Source: Blepharisma stoltei
Taxonomy: Eukaryota > Ciliophora > Heterotrichea > Heterotrichida > Blepharismidae
Direction of reading: 5' to 3'
Assembly (NCBI GenBank): GCA_914767885.1
Contig: CAJZBQ010000013.1
Span: 558,001-622,000, forward strand
Length of the DNA stretch: 64,000 nt
Each line of letters begins with the position of its first letter. The first letter of the stretch is position 1. Shown here in pieces: positions 10,936 to 21,495 of this stretch. The translations under genes and the position numbers were made by a program. The notes under the pieces were generated by a model that saw only the letters and a list, made by a program, of their open reading frames with translations, did not search any database and was not told where the DNA came from.

Positions 10936-12651
10936 TTATTTCATATATCTTGCACGAAACGGCCCTAGTTGGCTCGTCCTTCTTTCCTTTTGCACTTTTC
11001 TGTCAAGAGCATCTCTTAACTGATTGACTTTTTGTATTGTCTTCATATTTCCCTCTTTCTGCTCAGCCATAGCTTTGAGGTTCTGCAAGCTTTCTTTATA
11101 ATGGCTTGTTTCTTCTGAAAATTCACTACAGACAGCTCTTGCCAGCTCACTGCTCATTTGTGTTTTACATGTTACATGACATAAGAATTCTTCTTTTGAG
11201 CCACAATCTCCTACAGATCTATTTGAATCTGTGGACTCTTCATTACTACTTATACTATATGCAGATGGAAATGATGAGCTCCTTTCTGCATCATTTCCAA
11301 TGGACTTAATTTTATAAACACTACGTTTACATTCTACTCTTTTGTATCCAAGCCTATTGTTTATCAGTGGAGTTTTCACTGAAGAATATTCAACATAAGT
11401 TGTTTCGCCTTCTATTCGGATTGTGCATACAGTGGCTAAATCAACTGGCTTGCCTTTTTCGCTAGGGAAAGAAAACCAGACTAAATAATGCTTCAAAAAT
11501 TCGTATTCTTTGACAATTTCGTAGCCAGAAATATAAGTGTCTCATTTTAGTCTTAGTTCTGTATCAAGTATCAGGTTGAGGATTTTTTCGACTGAGGACT
11601 CAATAAAAATTGAGCTGCGGGTTTCAAAACAGTCTTCGGCAGATCTGAAACAGATCATCATGTTTCCGGGATAATTATTTGTGTTTAAGCATCTTCAATC
11701 ACTTTTATCTTTTTTTGTTTGAATTTGTGCTGGAATTAATTCTTGGCTCGGGATTAATTCTTGACTTTGCCAGGTGGAATAAACCTGAAAAGCTTCATCG
11801 CTGTTGTTGAGGATGTATTTGAACATGTGGCTAGAAGAATTTCTAGCCATGCACTCGTCTATGATTTTACAAATTTGAAAAGCTTGCTCTGCTGAATCAC
11901 CTTGAAAGACCTTTAATAAATGTAGGTCTAAATTCATTGATTTTAAATGCTCTTGATCTAATTTTACTAATGCTTCTTGGATGTCAGTATAAAATCTATA
12001 GCGATCTCTGCTTAGTAGTTTGCTTAGACTGTCCAAAGCTTTTGAGGCAACAACCAAAGTGCCACAAAGAGGAATCAAATGATTCAGAAGCATTCAGATT
12101 GCGTTCTTTGATAATTCTTCTCTGATTTCGAAAAATTCGTTATCAAATTTTTGAACTGCTTTCGTACTATTTTTGTCTGATTTGTTTAATCTTCGAATGA
12201 ATGCTGCAACACAACGGTCAGCAGAACTCATTTTGCATTCTTTTTGCCTTTGAGATAAAATAGCCTCTCTTTTCTGATCAGGAATTTCCAAAAACTGTAA
12301 TAAAATATCTACTGCTGAGTCTAGCTGTGAAACTTCGTTTATTCATAAATTTAACATTTCTCTACGACGCTCAATGCATAAAGGTGTTTTATTGTGAAGT
12401 AAGCTTTTCTTAGGGAACCCTGGAATACATATATGAATAAGACACTTAATCTGAATATATTGTACCTGTTCTTTTAGAGCTGAGAATTGCCGATATCGCC
12501 TATAAATAACGTGTGTATAAGAGTGAAATTTAGCATGGATTTCATACTCCTGATTAGAGCTTACTGTAAAGACTTTTTGAAATAATTGCTTTGATTCTTG
12601 GCTGCGAGTTCTTGGGATTGAAATAGAAAAACAACCATCACTCAAATCCAT
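10936..12651 (-). CDS. PX domain-START domain protein
   Basis: ATG at 12651 to TAA 10936-10938. A 15-nt intron (12451-12465) splits the PX domain; without it the product is 566 residues. The PX domain (about residues 8-115) has the phosphoinositide-binding RRYRQFSALKEQ and the PGFPKK loop expected of the family. A helical region follows. The C-terminal part from about residue 340 (LILDTELRLKWDTYISGYEIVKEY, then YLVWFSFPSEKG) resembles a START lipid-binding domain. Such a protein would sit on endosomal or other phosphoinositide-rich membranes and carry or sense lipid. The PX call is firm, the START call moderate. No insertion element is present in this gene. Confidence 0.82.
12451..12465 (-). 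other. 15-nt intron in PX-START gene
   Basis: On the coding strand the segment reads GTACAATATATTCAG. It has no in-frame stop, but removing it joins LKEQ directly to IKCLIHICIPGFPKK, which gives the normal PX spacing. Length and GT...AG ends match heterotrich introns. Confidence 0.8.
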
Positions 12652-13117
12652 ATTAATTTATTTATATATGTGCATCTAGAATTATTGTTAAATACGTTAA
12701 GAGCATCATAGCAAGTTGCTGCATTCTCAAATTTCATCTTAATTCCATTCAGCAAAACTGACACAAAGAATTATCCGTTTGCAGCTTTTTAAGATTTTTA
12801 ATTATTTTTTATCAAAGCTGATCTGTGAACTTGTTCTCTAGGTCTGATCTCATCACCATTTATAAATATTTTAATTGCATATTTTATATTTATCTCAGAT
12901 TATTAATATTTAAAAAATATAGCTAACATTTTAAAACAAATTGCTATACGATCAGATCCGCCACAGGATGGCACTCTTAATAAATAAAATTATATTTATT
13001 GAAAAATATTAATTTTATAAGCAAAACCAAAATAAAACTTAAAAATGCAAATATTTAGTTAGAAATTTTTGCAAAATTATTGCATACCTCAAATATCTAA
13101 TATTTTGTGGTCAATGG
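12652..13117. other. AT-rich intergenic region
   Basis: 466 bp between two minus-strand genes. It is AT-rich with stops in all frames; I see no gene, RNA or repeat in it. Confidence 0.6.
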
Positions 13118-14299
13118 CTATTTTAAATATATAACAATACATGAAATATCATCAATCCCTCCGTCTCTCTACGTGAATCTTACATTTTCTCATAACTTTC
13201 TTGCTTCATCAACAATTTCCTTACAGGCAGTTGTGACTTGGTAACTGTCATAATAATTGCTAGCTATTTCTATTATTTCTTCATTTTTCATGTGCTCATA
13301 TAGACCATCTGATCCTATGACTATAATTCTGTCTTGATGCATAATATTTCTTTCAATAATTTCAGGCTCTGAGCTGACTCCAACTTGATGCGCAATTGTG
13401 TCTCCTAAAGATCTTGTCATCGCAAGTCCAGGCAAGTTTTGATTTTTCATTCATACTCTCAAAGGTCCATACTTTTTCCCACCAATTTCCTGTTCACAAA
13501 TCCTTCCTCCAGATTTCATAACTCTGCTTGCTTCATCTAATTCTTTAGGCTTATGATCTCTACTAATTGGTATAGAGTCTCACCTCCCATTGGTATTTCT
13601 TCCTAAAATAGCTCTTGAGTCTCCTGCATTTGCGCAAAAAATCTTATTTTGAGTCATTAAAACAACACAAGCTGTGGTCCCACTAAACGTGATTTCATAA
13701 GATGACCTAAATAGGTCTGAATTTGCTTTCATAAATGCCTGGATTAAAGCTCTTTTCGAAGAACCCAGCAAATCCTCATCAATTTTTAGGGCGTTAACTA
13801 ACTGTTCAGCTACAAATTGAGAAATTTGTTTCCCTGCAGATCCATGACCATCACAAATTCCAAAAAAATGAGTCTGTTGGTCTGTAAACAAATTAGGATG
13901 GATTATAATTGAGTCTTGGTTTTCTTTGAGAGGGTTTCTTCATGTAAGTCCTTTTTTGGTTCCTCATGCATATGAAATTGAGTGCGGCTTTAAATCTAAC
14001 GAAACTATTCTTTTGTGTAGTGAAGGCAGATCGTTAGGTATTGACATTGCAGAAATATTTCGCCTGTGAAAAAGAGGTATTTTTTTGGAAGGGATTGGCT
14101 TAAGGTCTTCAATTAAGCTTTGGGGTTGAGGGCGAAATGGTGTTGGCGAAAGACGAGATGAGTTTGGAATACTTGGAGTGACAGGAGACCTTCTTGGAGA
14201 TCTCTTAGATACTGCTCTTTTTGGGCTAATGCTTACTGATTTTTTTCTTTGCTCTAAAAGACTGGCAGTCTCCTTTGTAATTTTAAGATTTCTTTTCAT
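13118..14299 (-). CDS. PP2C-family protein phosphatase
   Basis: ATG 14299 to TAG 13118-13120, 388 residues after removal of a 15-nt intron near the 3' end. A basic, Ser/Pro-rich N-terminal tail of about 100 residues precedes the catalytic domain. PP2C motifs appear in order: FFGICDGHGSAGKQIS (metal-binding DGHG), FSGTTACVVLM, CANAGDSRAILG, RDHKP, LAMTRSLGD, VIGSDGLYEH (metal-binding Asp), and, across the intron, RDGGIDDISCIVIYLK (final metal-binding Asp). All expected Mn/Mg-binding Asp residues are present, so it should be an active Ser/Thr phosphatase. The tail may carry localisation or regulatory phosphosites. Confidence 0.93.
13169..13183 (-). other. 15-nt intron in PP2C gene
   Basis: Coding-strand sequence GTAAGATTCACGTAG. 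It contains an in-frame TAG at its end; removal joins KLWEN to RDGGIDDIS, the conserved last PP2C motif. This is the clearest intron in the window. Confidence 0.93.
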
Positions 14300-14559
14300 A
14301 TTGAACCTAAAAAAGATGAAATGGAGTTGGAAATTATTAAATTATAAAGTACCCTTCCTGTATTCAGATTTTTAATATCTTTACTTAATAATTTATTTCG
14401 CTTCCTCTCTTGGTTTCTTTGCTTGCTTATGGAAATATGTTTTTAATTCATATATAAATCTATCAGCACAAGTATGCATATCATGACTGTATACCCAATA
14501 TGTGCAATTCTTTGTAATAAACAATTTTATAGCCTCAAACTAAAATACAAATCTATAAA

Positions 14560-16379
14560 ATGGCGAAAGGACTAAAAGATAGGTTCTTAGAAGATCTGAG
14601 CTCCATTCTTTCACAAAATCCTATAGACAAAAGTGAGCTTTCCTACAAGTTACAAGAAATAGCAAGGGAAAAATTTGTAATAAGTATCAAAACTACTGCA
14701 AAAGTTCAGCCAAGATATTGTGACGGCAATCCTTGCAGCTATTATTATAACCAGCCCCTGGATCTAAGCTATTTGTATAAGCCTCAAAATTGCCAAGTTC
14801 ATCGATATTGCAGTTACTGCCTTCGAGATCATATCCTCATGTCATTGCAAAAAAATCCTAACACCAGAGTCTTGTGCAAAAAATGCGAATTCCAAAGTAA
14901 TTTCAATGTCCTTGAAGAAAACGAGCTTTATTTCTTTATTACTCCAGAAGAAAAAAAAGAAATCGAAGCAAATTATGAAGATAATCAAAGAAGAAGACAA
15001 TGCTACTCAGGGTTTCCAGAATGCTCATATAAAGGAAGCACAGAATACATAGATTACATGGTTAAATATGAATGTGATGATTATTTGTGCTATTTCTGCT
15101 ATGCATTTCATGTTGCCAGTAAAATTCTGGAAAAAATTAACGAAATCACTCAAAATACAAATGACAGGTTTGTGATACGGCCTTGAAAAATAGGATGCCC
15201 TCATAATCATCCTAGAAGTATAAATAATTTTGACATCGACCACGCACTTGATGCAATAAGAAAGGCTGGATTCGAAGAAGAAATAATTGATAAAATTGAA
15301 ACAAACGTAAACCAATTCAAATCTGTTTTTGAAGGCCGCCAAGAAGCTTTCATTAAGTGTGCAAACTGCAGCAAACTTCAAGTTTATAATTCAGCTAACC
15401 CAAGCCCTTGTAAATTCACAGAATGTGGAAAATGTTTATTCCAGAAGCATGATGCCCACCCTGGCAGTTCTTGTGATGATTTACTGCAAGACACTTGGAC
15501 TCTATCAACAAACGCAATTCCAAATCCATCTCCTGATGATTATAGCGAATCAGCAAAAAAATTTAAGCATACAGCCTTTATTCTTACTCCCCCCCCCCTC
15601 CGTGAGCGAACAAAAAAATTTTGTTCGCTCACGGAGGGGGGTTAATTTTTTTTTTAAAAAAAATTTATATATAAATTTTATAAAAAATATTTTTTTCGAA
15701 ATTTAAAAAAATCCTAATTTGCAAAAAATTGGAAGCAAATATTAATTTAACTTGCAAAATTTATGTTTTTAAAACGCAATTTGTTTAAAATTAAACAGAA
15801 TTAGCTCTAGATTTCATTATACTAATTATCACTTATATATCAAAATTTTTTTCCATTAAATTTTTTCTATTAAAAAAATTTTTGTTCACTCACGGAGGGT
15901 GGGTTTTTGGTCAAAAAAATGGCGATTTTTCTAATGGTTTTGTTCGCTCACGGAGGGGGGGGAGGGGAGTTAGTGGTCTATCTAAAGCAATTCGGCTAAA
16001 ACTAACCAATCTGTATGAAGCTGAAAATAAATTTTGTGAAAAAAATTTTTTAAATCTGCAAATGAGTATCGAAGCCAATTTTTTATCTGTGATTACTCCT
16101 TTTATGACAAAGCAGGAAGCTGAAAATCAAATTAAGAATGGCTTAGTTAAAGACCAAGCAACGCAGTGCTATATATTTTTAAAAGAAATTAATGCAAATC
16201 CTCCAGCTGGACAAAATTGCTTTATTGAGTGTGAGATAATTGGTGAAGGCCAATTGGAAAATAAAGTTCCAGCTCAAAGCGATCTAAAAGCTCCTTTCCC
16301 AAAAATATTTTGGTTTGGTGATAAATACTATGTTTCTGACTTGAAAGGAATCTTAATAAAAAACATTGGACAAATTTAA
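14560..16379 (+). CDS. RING/IBR-type zinc protein interrupted by T3
   Basis: ATG 14560 to TAA 16377-16379; excising T3 with one TTA gives 477 residues in frame, joining FKHTAFIL to SGLSKAIRL. Two Cys/His-rich regions are seen: CDGNPC...CQVHRYCSYCLRDHIL...CKKCEF (about residues 60-110) and, at about 265-310, CANCSKLQVYNSANPSPCKFTECGKCLFQKHDAHPG with further Cys, which resembles an in-between-RING (IBR) fold. This order suggests an RBR-like ubiquitin ligase or a diverged relative. The last 165 residues have no recognisable domain. TGA at 15184-15186 is Trp. Confidence 0.75.
15587..15969. mobile_element. T3: full-length TIR element (family A), reference copy
   Basis: 383 bp between TTA repeats (15584-15586, 15970-15972). 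Left end: a near-perfect terminal palindrome in which the C run and password CCGTGAGCGAAC are followed by AAAAAAATTTT and the inverted password, then GGGGGGTTAATTTT. Right end: two direct copies of the inverted password, at about 15886-15902 and 15945-15970, separated by a spacer containing TTTTTCTAATGG. Core has AAACAGAATTAGCTCTAG. Removal restores the host frame exactly. Confidence 0.95.
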
Positions 16380-16780
16380 ATAAGTATTTCTTATAATATA
16401 TAATATGCTTATAAATAGAAATTTATATATTGAAAATAATTGCTCAAATATGTTCATTTTTAAAATTATGAGTAAAGTTATATTAATTTTCTTAGTCTTA
16501 CATGCATAAAACTTTATCTTAATAAAAAATGTTTCCACTATTTAAATCGTACCTCATGAATGAGGTCTAACTTTTGATTTTTTATAAAGAATATTTGAAA
16601 CTTCTGACATACTTATAAATAGTAACTCATAACGTAACAATAGTCTGATCAAGAAAACATCCATAAACTGGCTAGTTTTAAAACAATTTCGGTTATATTC
16701 GAAAAAAATAATTCTGGAATCATGATGGTCTGATCAAAAATTTAAATAATGCAAATGCCAGCAACCATAATTCATAAAAA
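16380..16780. other. AT-rich intergenic region
   Basis: 401 bp separating two + strand genes. No gene or RNA seen. TGGTCTGATCAA at 16727-16738 and the similar AGTCTGATCAAG at 16641-16652 are the only noticeable repeats and may be chance. Confidence 0.55.
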
Positions 16781-18424
16781 ATGGGCTGTAGTGTTAATAC
16801 AAGAATGAAAAGACCCCAAACAACAGACTTGCCCCGCATAAGTCAAGTCGGAGAAATCAAAGTAAAGCCGGAAATTTTTGTTCAAGAAAACCAGCACCGT
16901 TTTGCAGAGGTTTATCGTCTCGGTGAAAGTTTGGGTTCTGGAGGATTTGGCGAAGTTCGTATTTGTTTTCACAGAGAGAATGGGAACAAGCGCGCTGTAA
17001 AAATTATGCGAAAGGATCTTATGAAAAATGATAGGAAGCGAGATGATTTGGAAAAAGAAATAAGCATTTTGAAGTCTATGGATCACCCTAATATTGTAAG
17101 ATTATATGAATTTTTCGAAGATACGAAGCGGCTTTACATTGTTATGGAATATTGCAGTGGTGGCGAGCTGTTTGATGAAATTATAAAAAGAAAAAACTTC
17201 CAAGAAATCCACGCTGCCCAAATAATGTATCAGCTGCTCTCAGCAGTTGCATATCTCCATAATCATTCTGTAATACATAGAGACTTGAAACCTGAGAATA
17301 TCCTTCTGGAAGATACAAATGATTGCTTGAACATTAAACTTATTGACTTTGGGACTGCAATTATGTCAAGTAATAAAGTGAAAGATGCAATGGGGACAGC
17401 TTATTATATTGCTCCAGAAGTCTTAAGTGGGACTTATAATGAAAAATGTGATATGTGGAGTTGTGGAGTCATTTTATATATTTTACTATCAGGCAAGCCT
17501 CCTTTTGATGGAAGAGATGACACGGAGATAGTCAATAAAATTCGAATTGGAAAATTCAGCATGGAGGATGAGCCATGGACCCGAATTTCAAATGAAGCTA
17601 AAAATTTAATTAATGGTTTACTATGCAAATCTGATTCCAGACTTTCTGCTGCACAATGTCTTCAGCACCCTTGGATTACTTCAAAGGCCCGCCGTGCGCT
17701 TGCCACTGAAGAAATAATCCAAGAAGTGATGCGAAACTTAACAGCTTTTCATACCAGCAATAAATTGCGGGATGCTGTGAATACCTTTGTGACATCTCAA
17801 TGCCTTTCCATACAGGACACGCGACTATTACGGGAAGTGTTCCGAAGTATGGATAAAAACGGAGATGGGAAACTAAGCAGGGAAGAGCTCATGGAGCAGT
17901 ATGTCAGATCAATCGGAGCTGCTGATGCAGAAATTGAAGTAAATAGAATTATGGCTGAGGTGGACACTGATAATAATGGTTATATTGACTATACAGAGTT
18001 CTTAAAGGCAACTCTGGATATGAGAAAGTTGTTGTCAAGTGATAACTTGAAAGCAGCTTTCAGAGTGAATGTCTGAAAAAGCACAAAACGTTTTATAAGA
18101 AGCTTTTTACAGTCAAAAATGGTAAAAATGACGATATTTTTCGTTATGCTTTTTTAATGCAGAAAAAAAAAATGTAAAATTAAATTTTTCTGTAAAAAAT
18201 ATCTAAAGAAAGGAAACTGTGTCCTTTTTCTAGATCACCATTTCAGAATGTTTGACAGGGATGGCAGCGGAAGTATTTCAGCTGCTGAGCTGAAAAAGGT
18301 ACTTGAAGGAGGACTTGCAAGTGATGATAAAGTTTGGAACGATCTAATTGTACAGGTGGATCAGAATGGAGATGGAGAAATCGACCTGCAGGAATTTCAA
18401 GATATCATTTTGTCAAAGCTTTAA
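16781..18424 (+). CDS. calcium-dependent protein kinase (CDPK)
   Basis: ATG 16781 to TAA 18422-18424; removing a 183-bp insertion gives 486 residues. MGC at the N-terminus is a classic myristoylation/palmitoylation signal, so membrane attachment is likely. Kinase motifs: LGSGGFGEV loop, AVKIMRK Lys, HRDLKPEN catalytic loop, LIDFGTA, GTAYYIAPE. A junction/autoinhibitory helix follows. Four EF-hands: DKNGDGKLSREE, DTDNNGYIDYTE, DRDGSGSISAAE, DQNGDGEIDLQE, all with full calcium-ligand sets. The insertion lies just before the third EF-hand; without its removal the protein reads through a few residues and ends in insertion DNA, losing EF3 and EF4. Confidence 0.95.
18065..18247. other. 183-bp insertion in CDPK gene between TTTCAGA repeats
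   Basis: Direct repeats TTTCAGA at 18058-18064 and 18241-18247 bracket the extra DNA. Collapsing them joins AAFR to MFDRDGSG, the normal CDPK sequence. The segment is AT-rich with no C-rich ends and no R-type tail. The repeats contain no TA, and no GT...AG choice fits the protein exactly, so it is neither a typical intron nor a T element. It is 61 x 3 bases long. Probably a unique-sequence IES. Confidence 0.75.
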
Positions 18425-18634
18425 TTTATCATGTTTTATTTAAGCATTGAATTATCTTCTAAATCTTATTGTACAGTTATCTTCATTCTGCAGACATTAT
18501 TAGAAAGGTTAATCTAATTTTGAAAAGGTTTATGGACCGCTTTGCCAATAATAATATAGATGAAATAGCCTTCAAACAGTTTTTTTGATTAATATTATTA
18601 TCTGCATTATTTACAAAAATGAGACGCTATTAAA

Positions 18635-20677
18635 TTATTCAGGATCTTTTTGCTCCCTCATCAGCTTTACAGATTCGTCAAGAGCCCACTTCAGCATGGC
18701 TTCTTCATCTTCTTTCATTTCTTTTAGTAAATCTTCACCTTGTGATACTTTACCATTAAATTCTGGAATCGCTGATTTTAGTGTTTCAGGCAGTTGATCA
18801 CACATCAGTGTTAAGTAAAATTAAGATAACTCTTCAAGTCCCGTACTTATTGGCCTCAGCTTGGATCACAGCTCTGAATAATGGTAGGTGGGCCAACCTA
18901 ACAGTAGGCATATTTCTGTCCCCAAGCCCCTTAGGACCTCTCTGATCTTCACCAGACTCAGTTAGACCCATTCTCTTGAACTAAGACTCTCAAAAATTTA
19001 TGGAGTTCTCTCACTGAGCTCGGATGTCAGACCTGAGCCCTACCTCTAACTGACATTTTTAAATTGTGCGTTAAGTAAAAAAATCTAGATACGGATTCAT
19101 GGAAAAATTTTGGCCTTATTGAATTATGATCTCCTTCAAATAAAATTATATCCTTTTCTCCTGGATATTTATATGTTTGCTCTTTCTTAAATTAAAGTGG
19201 GTAGATGCCATGTTTCACATCCATTACTGCATTACTCACATTGCTTCCGTTCTTTTTCAGGCTACCACCGACCACACGTCAGGTGCCATTTGGTCTTGAT
19301 CTAAATAGTCCCCAGGCTTCAGACTTTTGGATTTCAATGGCTGCCCTTCAGGCTGTTGGCAATGCCCTTCAGGTATGCTAAAGGTCTAAGTTTACACAGC
19401 CAAAAGTTGGTATTACCAGAAAATTCTATTTAACTCAGGATGGCCATCTGGTGATATGTATCGCAGGACTTTCAAGCTCATTATTGCCTGAATAATTCGC
19501 TAACTCCCCCCCCTCCGTGAGTGAACAAAAAAATTTTGTTCAGTCATGGAGGGGGGTTAATTTTTTTTTGTTTAAAAAAAATTTATATATAAATTTTATA
19601 TAAAAATTATTTTTTTTCGAAATTTAAAAAAATCCTAATTCGCAAAAATTGGAAAGCAAATATTAATTTAATTTATAAAATTTATGTTTTAAAAAGCAAT
19701 TCGTTTAAAATTAAACAGAATTAGCTCTAGATTTCATTATACTAATTATCATTTATATATCAAAATTTTTTTTTCCATAAAAAATTTTTGTATTAAAAAA
19801 ATTTTTGTTCACTCACGGAGGGGGGGAGTAAATAAAACCAAACCTCATAATAAAATATGCAACAACAAAAAATTTTTGGTTGAGACGAGAAAATTATAAC
19901 TGCACCATAATTGAATTATTGATATTTATCATACAAATCTTGTGTATGGTGTGGCCTTACGAATAAATCTTGAATTCCTGCACCAAATAAAGCTGGTTGA
20001 ATACACGTATCTATTTGATCAATAGGATTTATTTCATTTATATCAAATTTTGCTTTCTTTTTAACTGTTTTTCTTATCATACTATAAAGAAGTTTTCTCA
20101 CAAAATTGGGCAGTCTGGTATAGTTACTGCCTAGTTCAGTTGCTAATTCTTTTAATGAAGCAAAAGGACTATCTAGAACCATACTATGTATATCATCATT
20201 GGCGCATGCATAGAAAATAGCAGTTGCAGCGCCCATACTTCTTCCCCATAGTCCAATTTTTCCAACTCTTCTATTTTCTTTAAGATAAGTTATAAGTTTT
20301 CTTAGGTCGTGCCGCTCATTTCACCCTAGCGATATATACTCTCCATCTGAAATGCCGCAGCCTGCGAAATCAAAAACGACTAGTGTTGCATTCATAGGAA
20401 GAATAAGAGGAACTGCAACTAACCCTTCTGTTCTTGAGCTTGAGTTTCCATGTAAGTATATTACACATGGCAGTAGGTCTGCGGTTCTTTCTGAATCGAA
20501 AGGCTCAAAATGAGAGCACTTCATTCAATATCCATTGATATTTGCCAGGGAAAAATCTGTGCGCTTATAAGGCTTTCCACTTAATGTGAATTCTGATGGA
20601 CCTAGATCAAAATCGCTGTATGTTTCTCTTGGAGGTCTTATGATTGATTTTCATAAAGCTTTATAACCTTTCTTCAT
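18635..20677 (-). CDS. alpha/beta hydrolase (ABHD17/bem46-like) split by R1 and R2
   Basis: ATG 20677 to TAA 18635-18637. Removing R2 (757 bp) and R1 (260 bp) gives 341 residues. Motifs in order: CVIYLHGNSSSR (oxyanion region), GLWGRSMGAATA (nucleophile Ser in GxSxG), ALFGAGIQDLFVRP (acid Asp), then beyond R2 FEGDHNSIRP (catalytic His), then beyond R1 the C-terminal helix LMCDQLPETLKSAIPEF. Without excision the enzyme would lack its His. The family includes serine hydrolases acting on acyl-proteins or lipids; substrate not determined. Two TGAs in the N-terminal part are Trp. The split pieces were recognised by family homology on both sides of each insertion. Confidence 0.9.
18821..19080 (+). 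mobile_element. R1: retroposon-like insertion, 11-bp TSD
   Basis: Direct repeat GTTAAGTAAAA at 18810-18820 and 19070-19080. 260 bp, richer in G+C than its host. The right end GACATTTTTAAATTGTGC resembles the R tail, suggesting + orientation. Removal joins SRFFYLT to LMCDQLP in the hydrolase. Confidence 0.75.
19173..19929 (+). mobile_element. R2: retroposon-like insertion containing T4, 9-bp TSD
   Basis: Direct repeat GATATTTAT at 19164-19172 and 19921-19929. The last 80 bases (AAACCTCATAATAAAATATG ... CACCATAATTGAATTATT) are homologous to the 3' part of R12. T4 is nested inside at 19504-19828. Removal joins QDLYDKY to PGEKDIIL in the hydrolase. Confidence 0.82.
19504..19828. mobile_element. 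T4: TIR element (family A) nested in R2
   Basis: 325 bp between TAA repeats (19501-19503, 19829-19831). The terminal palindrome is at the left. The right end has only the single password copy ACTCACGGAGGGGGGGAG; the doubled part seen in T3 is missing. Since it sits inside R2, it inserted after R2. Confidence 0.9.
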
Positions 20678-20839
20678 GCTTTATATAAAAAATAATGCAG
20701 CTTTTATTATTCAATTGTTTCGCATTATAGAGAGTGCGATTTTATAGCTTACTGAAAATTTGGGCATGAATACGGAAAGTAAAATAATTAATAGCTCAAT
20801 GATCTGCCCTGAACTCTTAGAAAGTATAATAAACCATTT

Positions 20840-21463
20840 ATGATACTTTCAAGGCTCTTTAGCTCAATAATAAAGAACAAAGTTGAAGTGGTATACGCAG
20901 GAAAGTGACTAAACTACCATCAAATGACATTCACAGATTCCACAGGGAATCTAAAGAAATGGGAATATGTCTCAAGATCAACAAAAAGAGCAGAGACTGA
21001 TGGGGTTTCAATATTGGCAACTATTAGGCTTAATGGAAGCTTGCATTTAATAGCAAATGCTATTTTTAGGTATCCTGTATCCAAATATGTCCTTGAATTT
21101 CCTGCAGGACTCATTGACAAAGAAGACTCAGATTGCATTAATTCAGCTCTGCGAGAGCTAAAAGAGGAAACTGGCTACACAGCAAGAAGAGAAGATGTAA
21201 CTGAAATTGGAGAAGTGTCATACAATGACCCATGGAAAAGTGATGAATGCACTAAAATTGTCAAGATTACTATAAACCCTGATTTAGAAGAAAATAAAAA
21301 TCCAATTCAGGAACTAGAGCCTTCTGAACAAATAAGCGTAGAATTGATCCCCGTAAACGATATGCTCAAGCACATGCTGGAGCTCTGCAAACAAAAAGAC
21401 TACTTGCTTGATGCAAGACTTTATTCACTTGCACAAGGACTTGAATTGTCTAAACTAATTTAA
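20840..21463 (+). CDS. Nudix hydrolase, ADP-ribose pyrophosphatase type
   Basis: ATG 20840 to TAA 21461-21463, 207 residues. A downstream ATG at 20924 is also in frame, but the upstream 28 codons, which need TGA as Trp, encode KVEVVYAGKWLNYHQ, matching the N-terminal strand of NUDT5-like enzymes, so the longer start is chosen. The Nudix box is GLIDKEDSDCINSALRELKEETGY (written here in parts: GLIDKED, ALRELKEETGY) with the metal-binding REL-EE core; it is one residue longer than the usual box. Following VSYNDPW and EPSEQISVELIPV fit the ADP-sugar pyrophosphatase branch. It would hydrolyse ADP-ribose to AMP and ribose-5-phosphate in the cytosol or nucleus. Confidence 0.9.
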
Positions 21464-21495
21464 TTTCAAATAAATTAAATATACTGTGGCTTACA

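Noticed and set aside
15584-15972. piggyBac origin (TTAA target) for the T elements
   Set aside because: The flank is TNA (TTA, TAA or TCA); TTAA on both sides is not seen.
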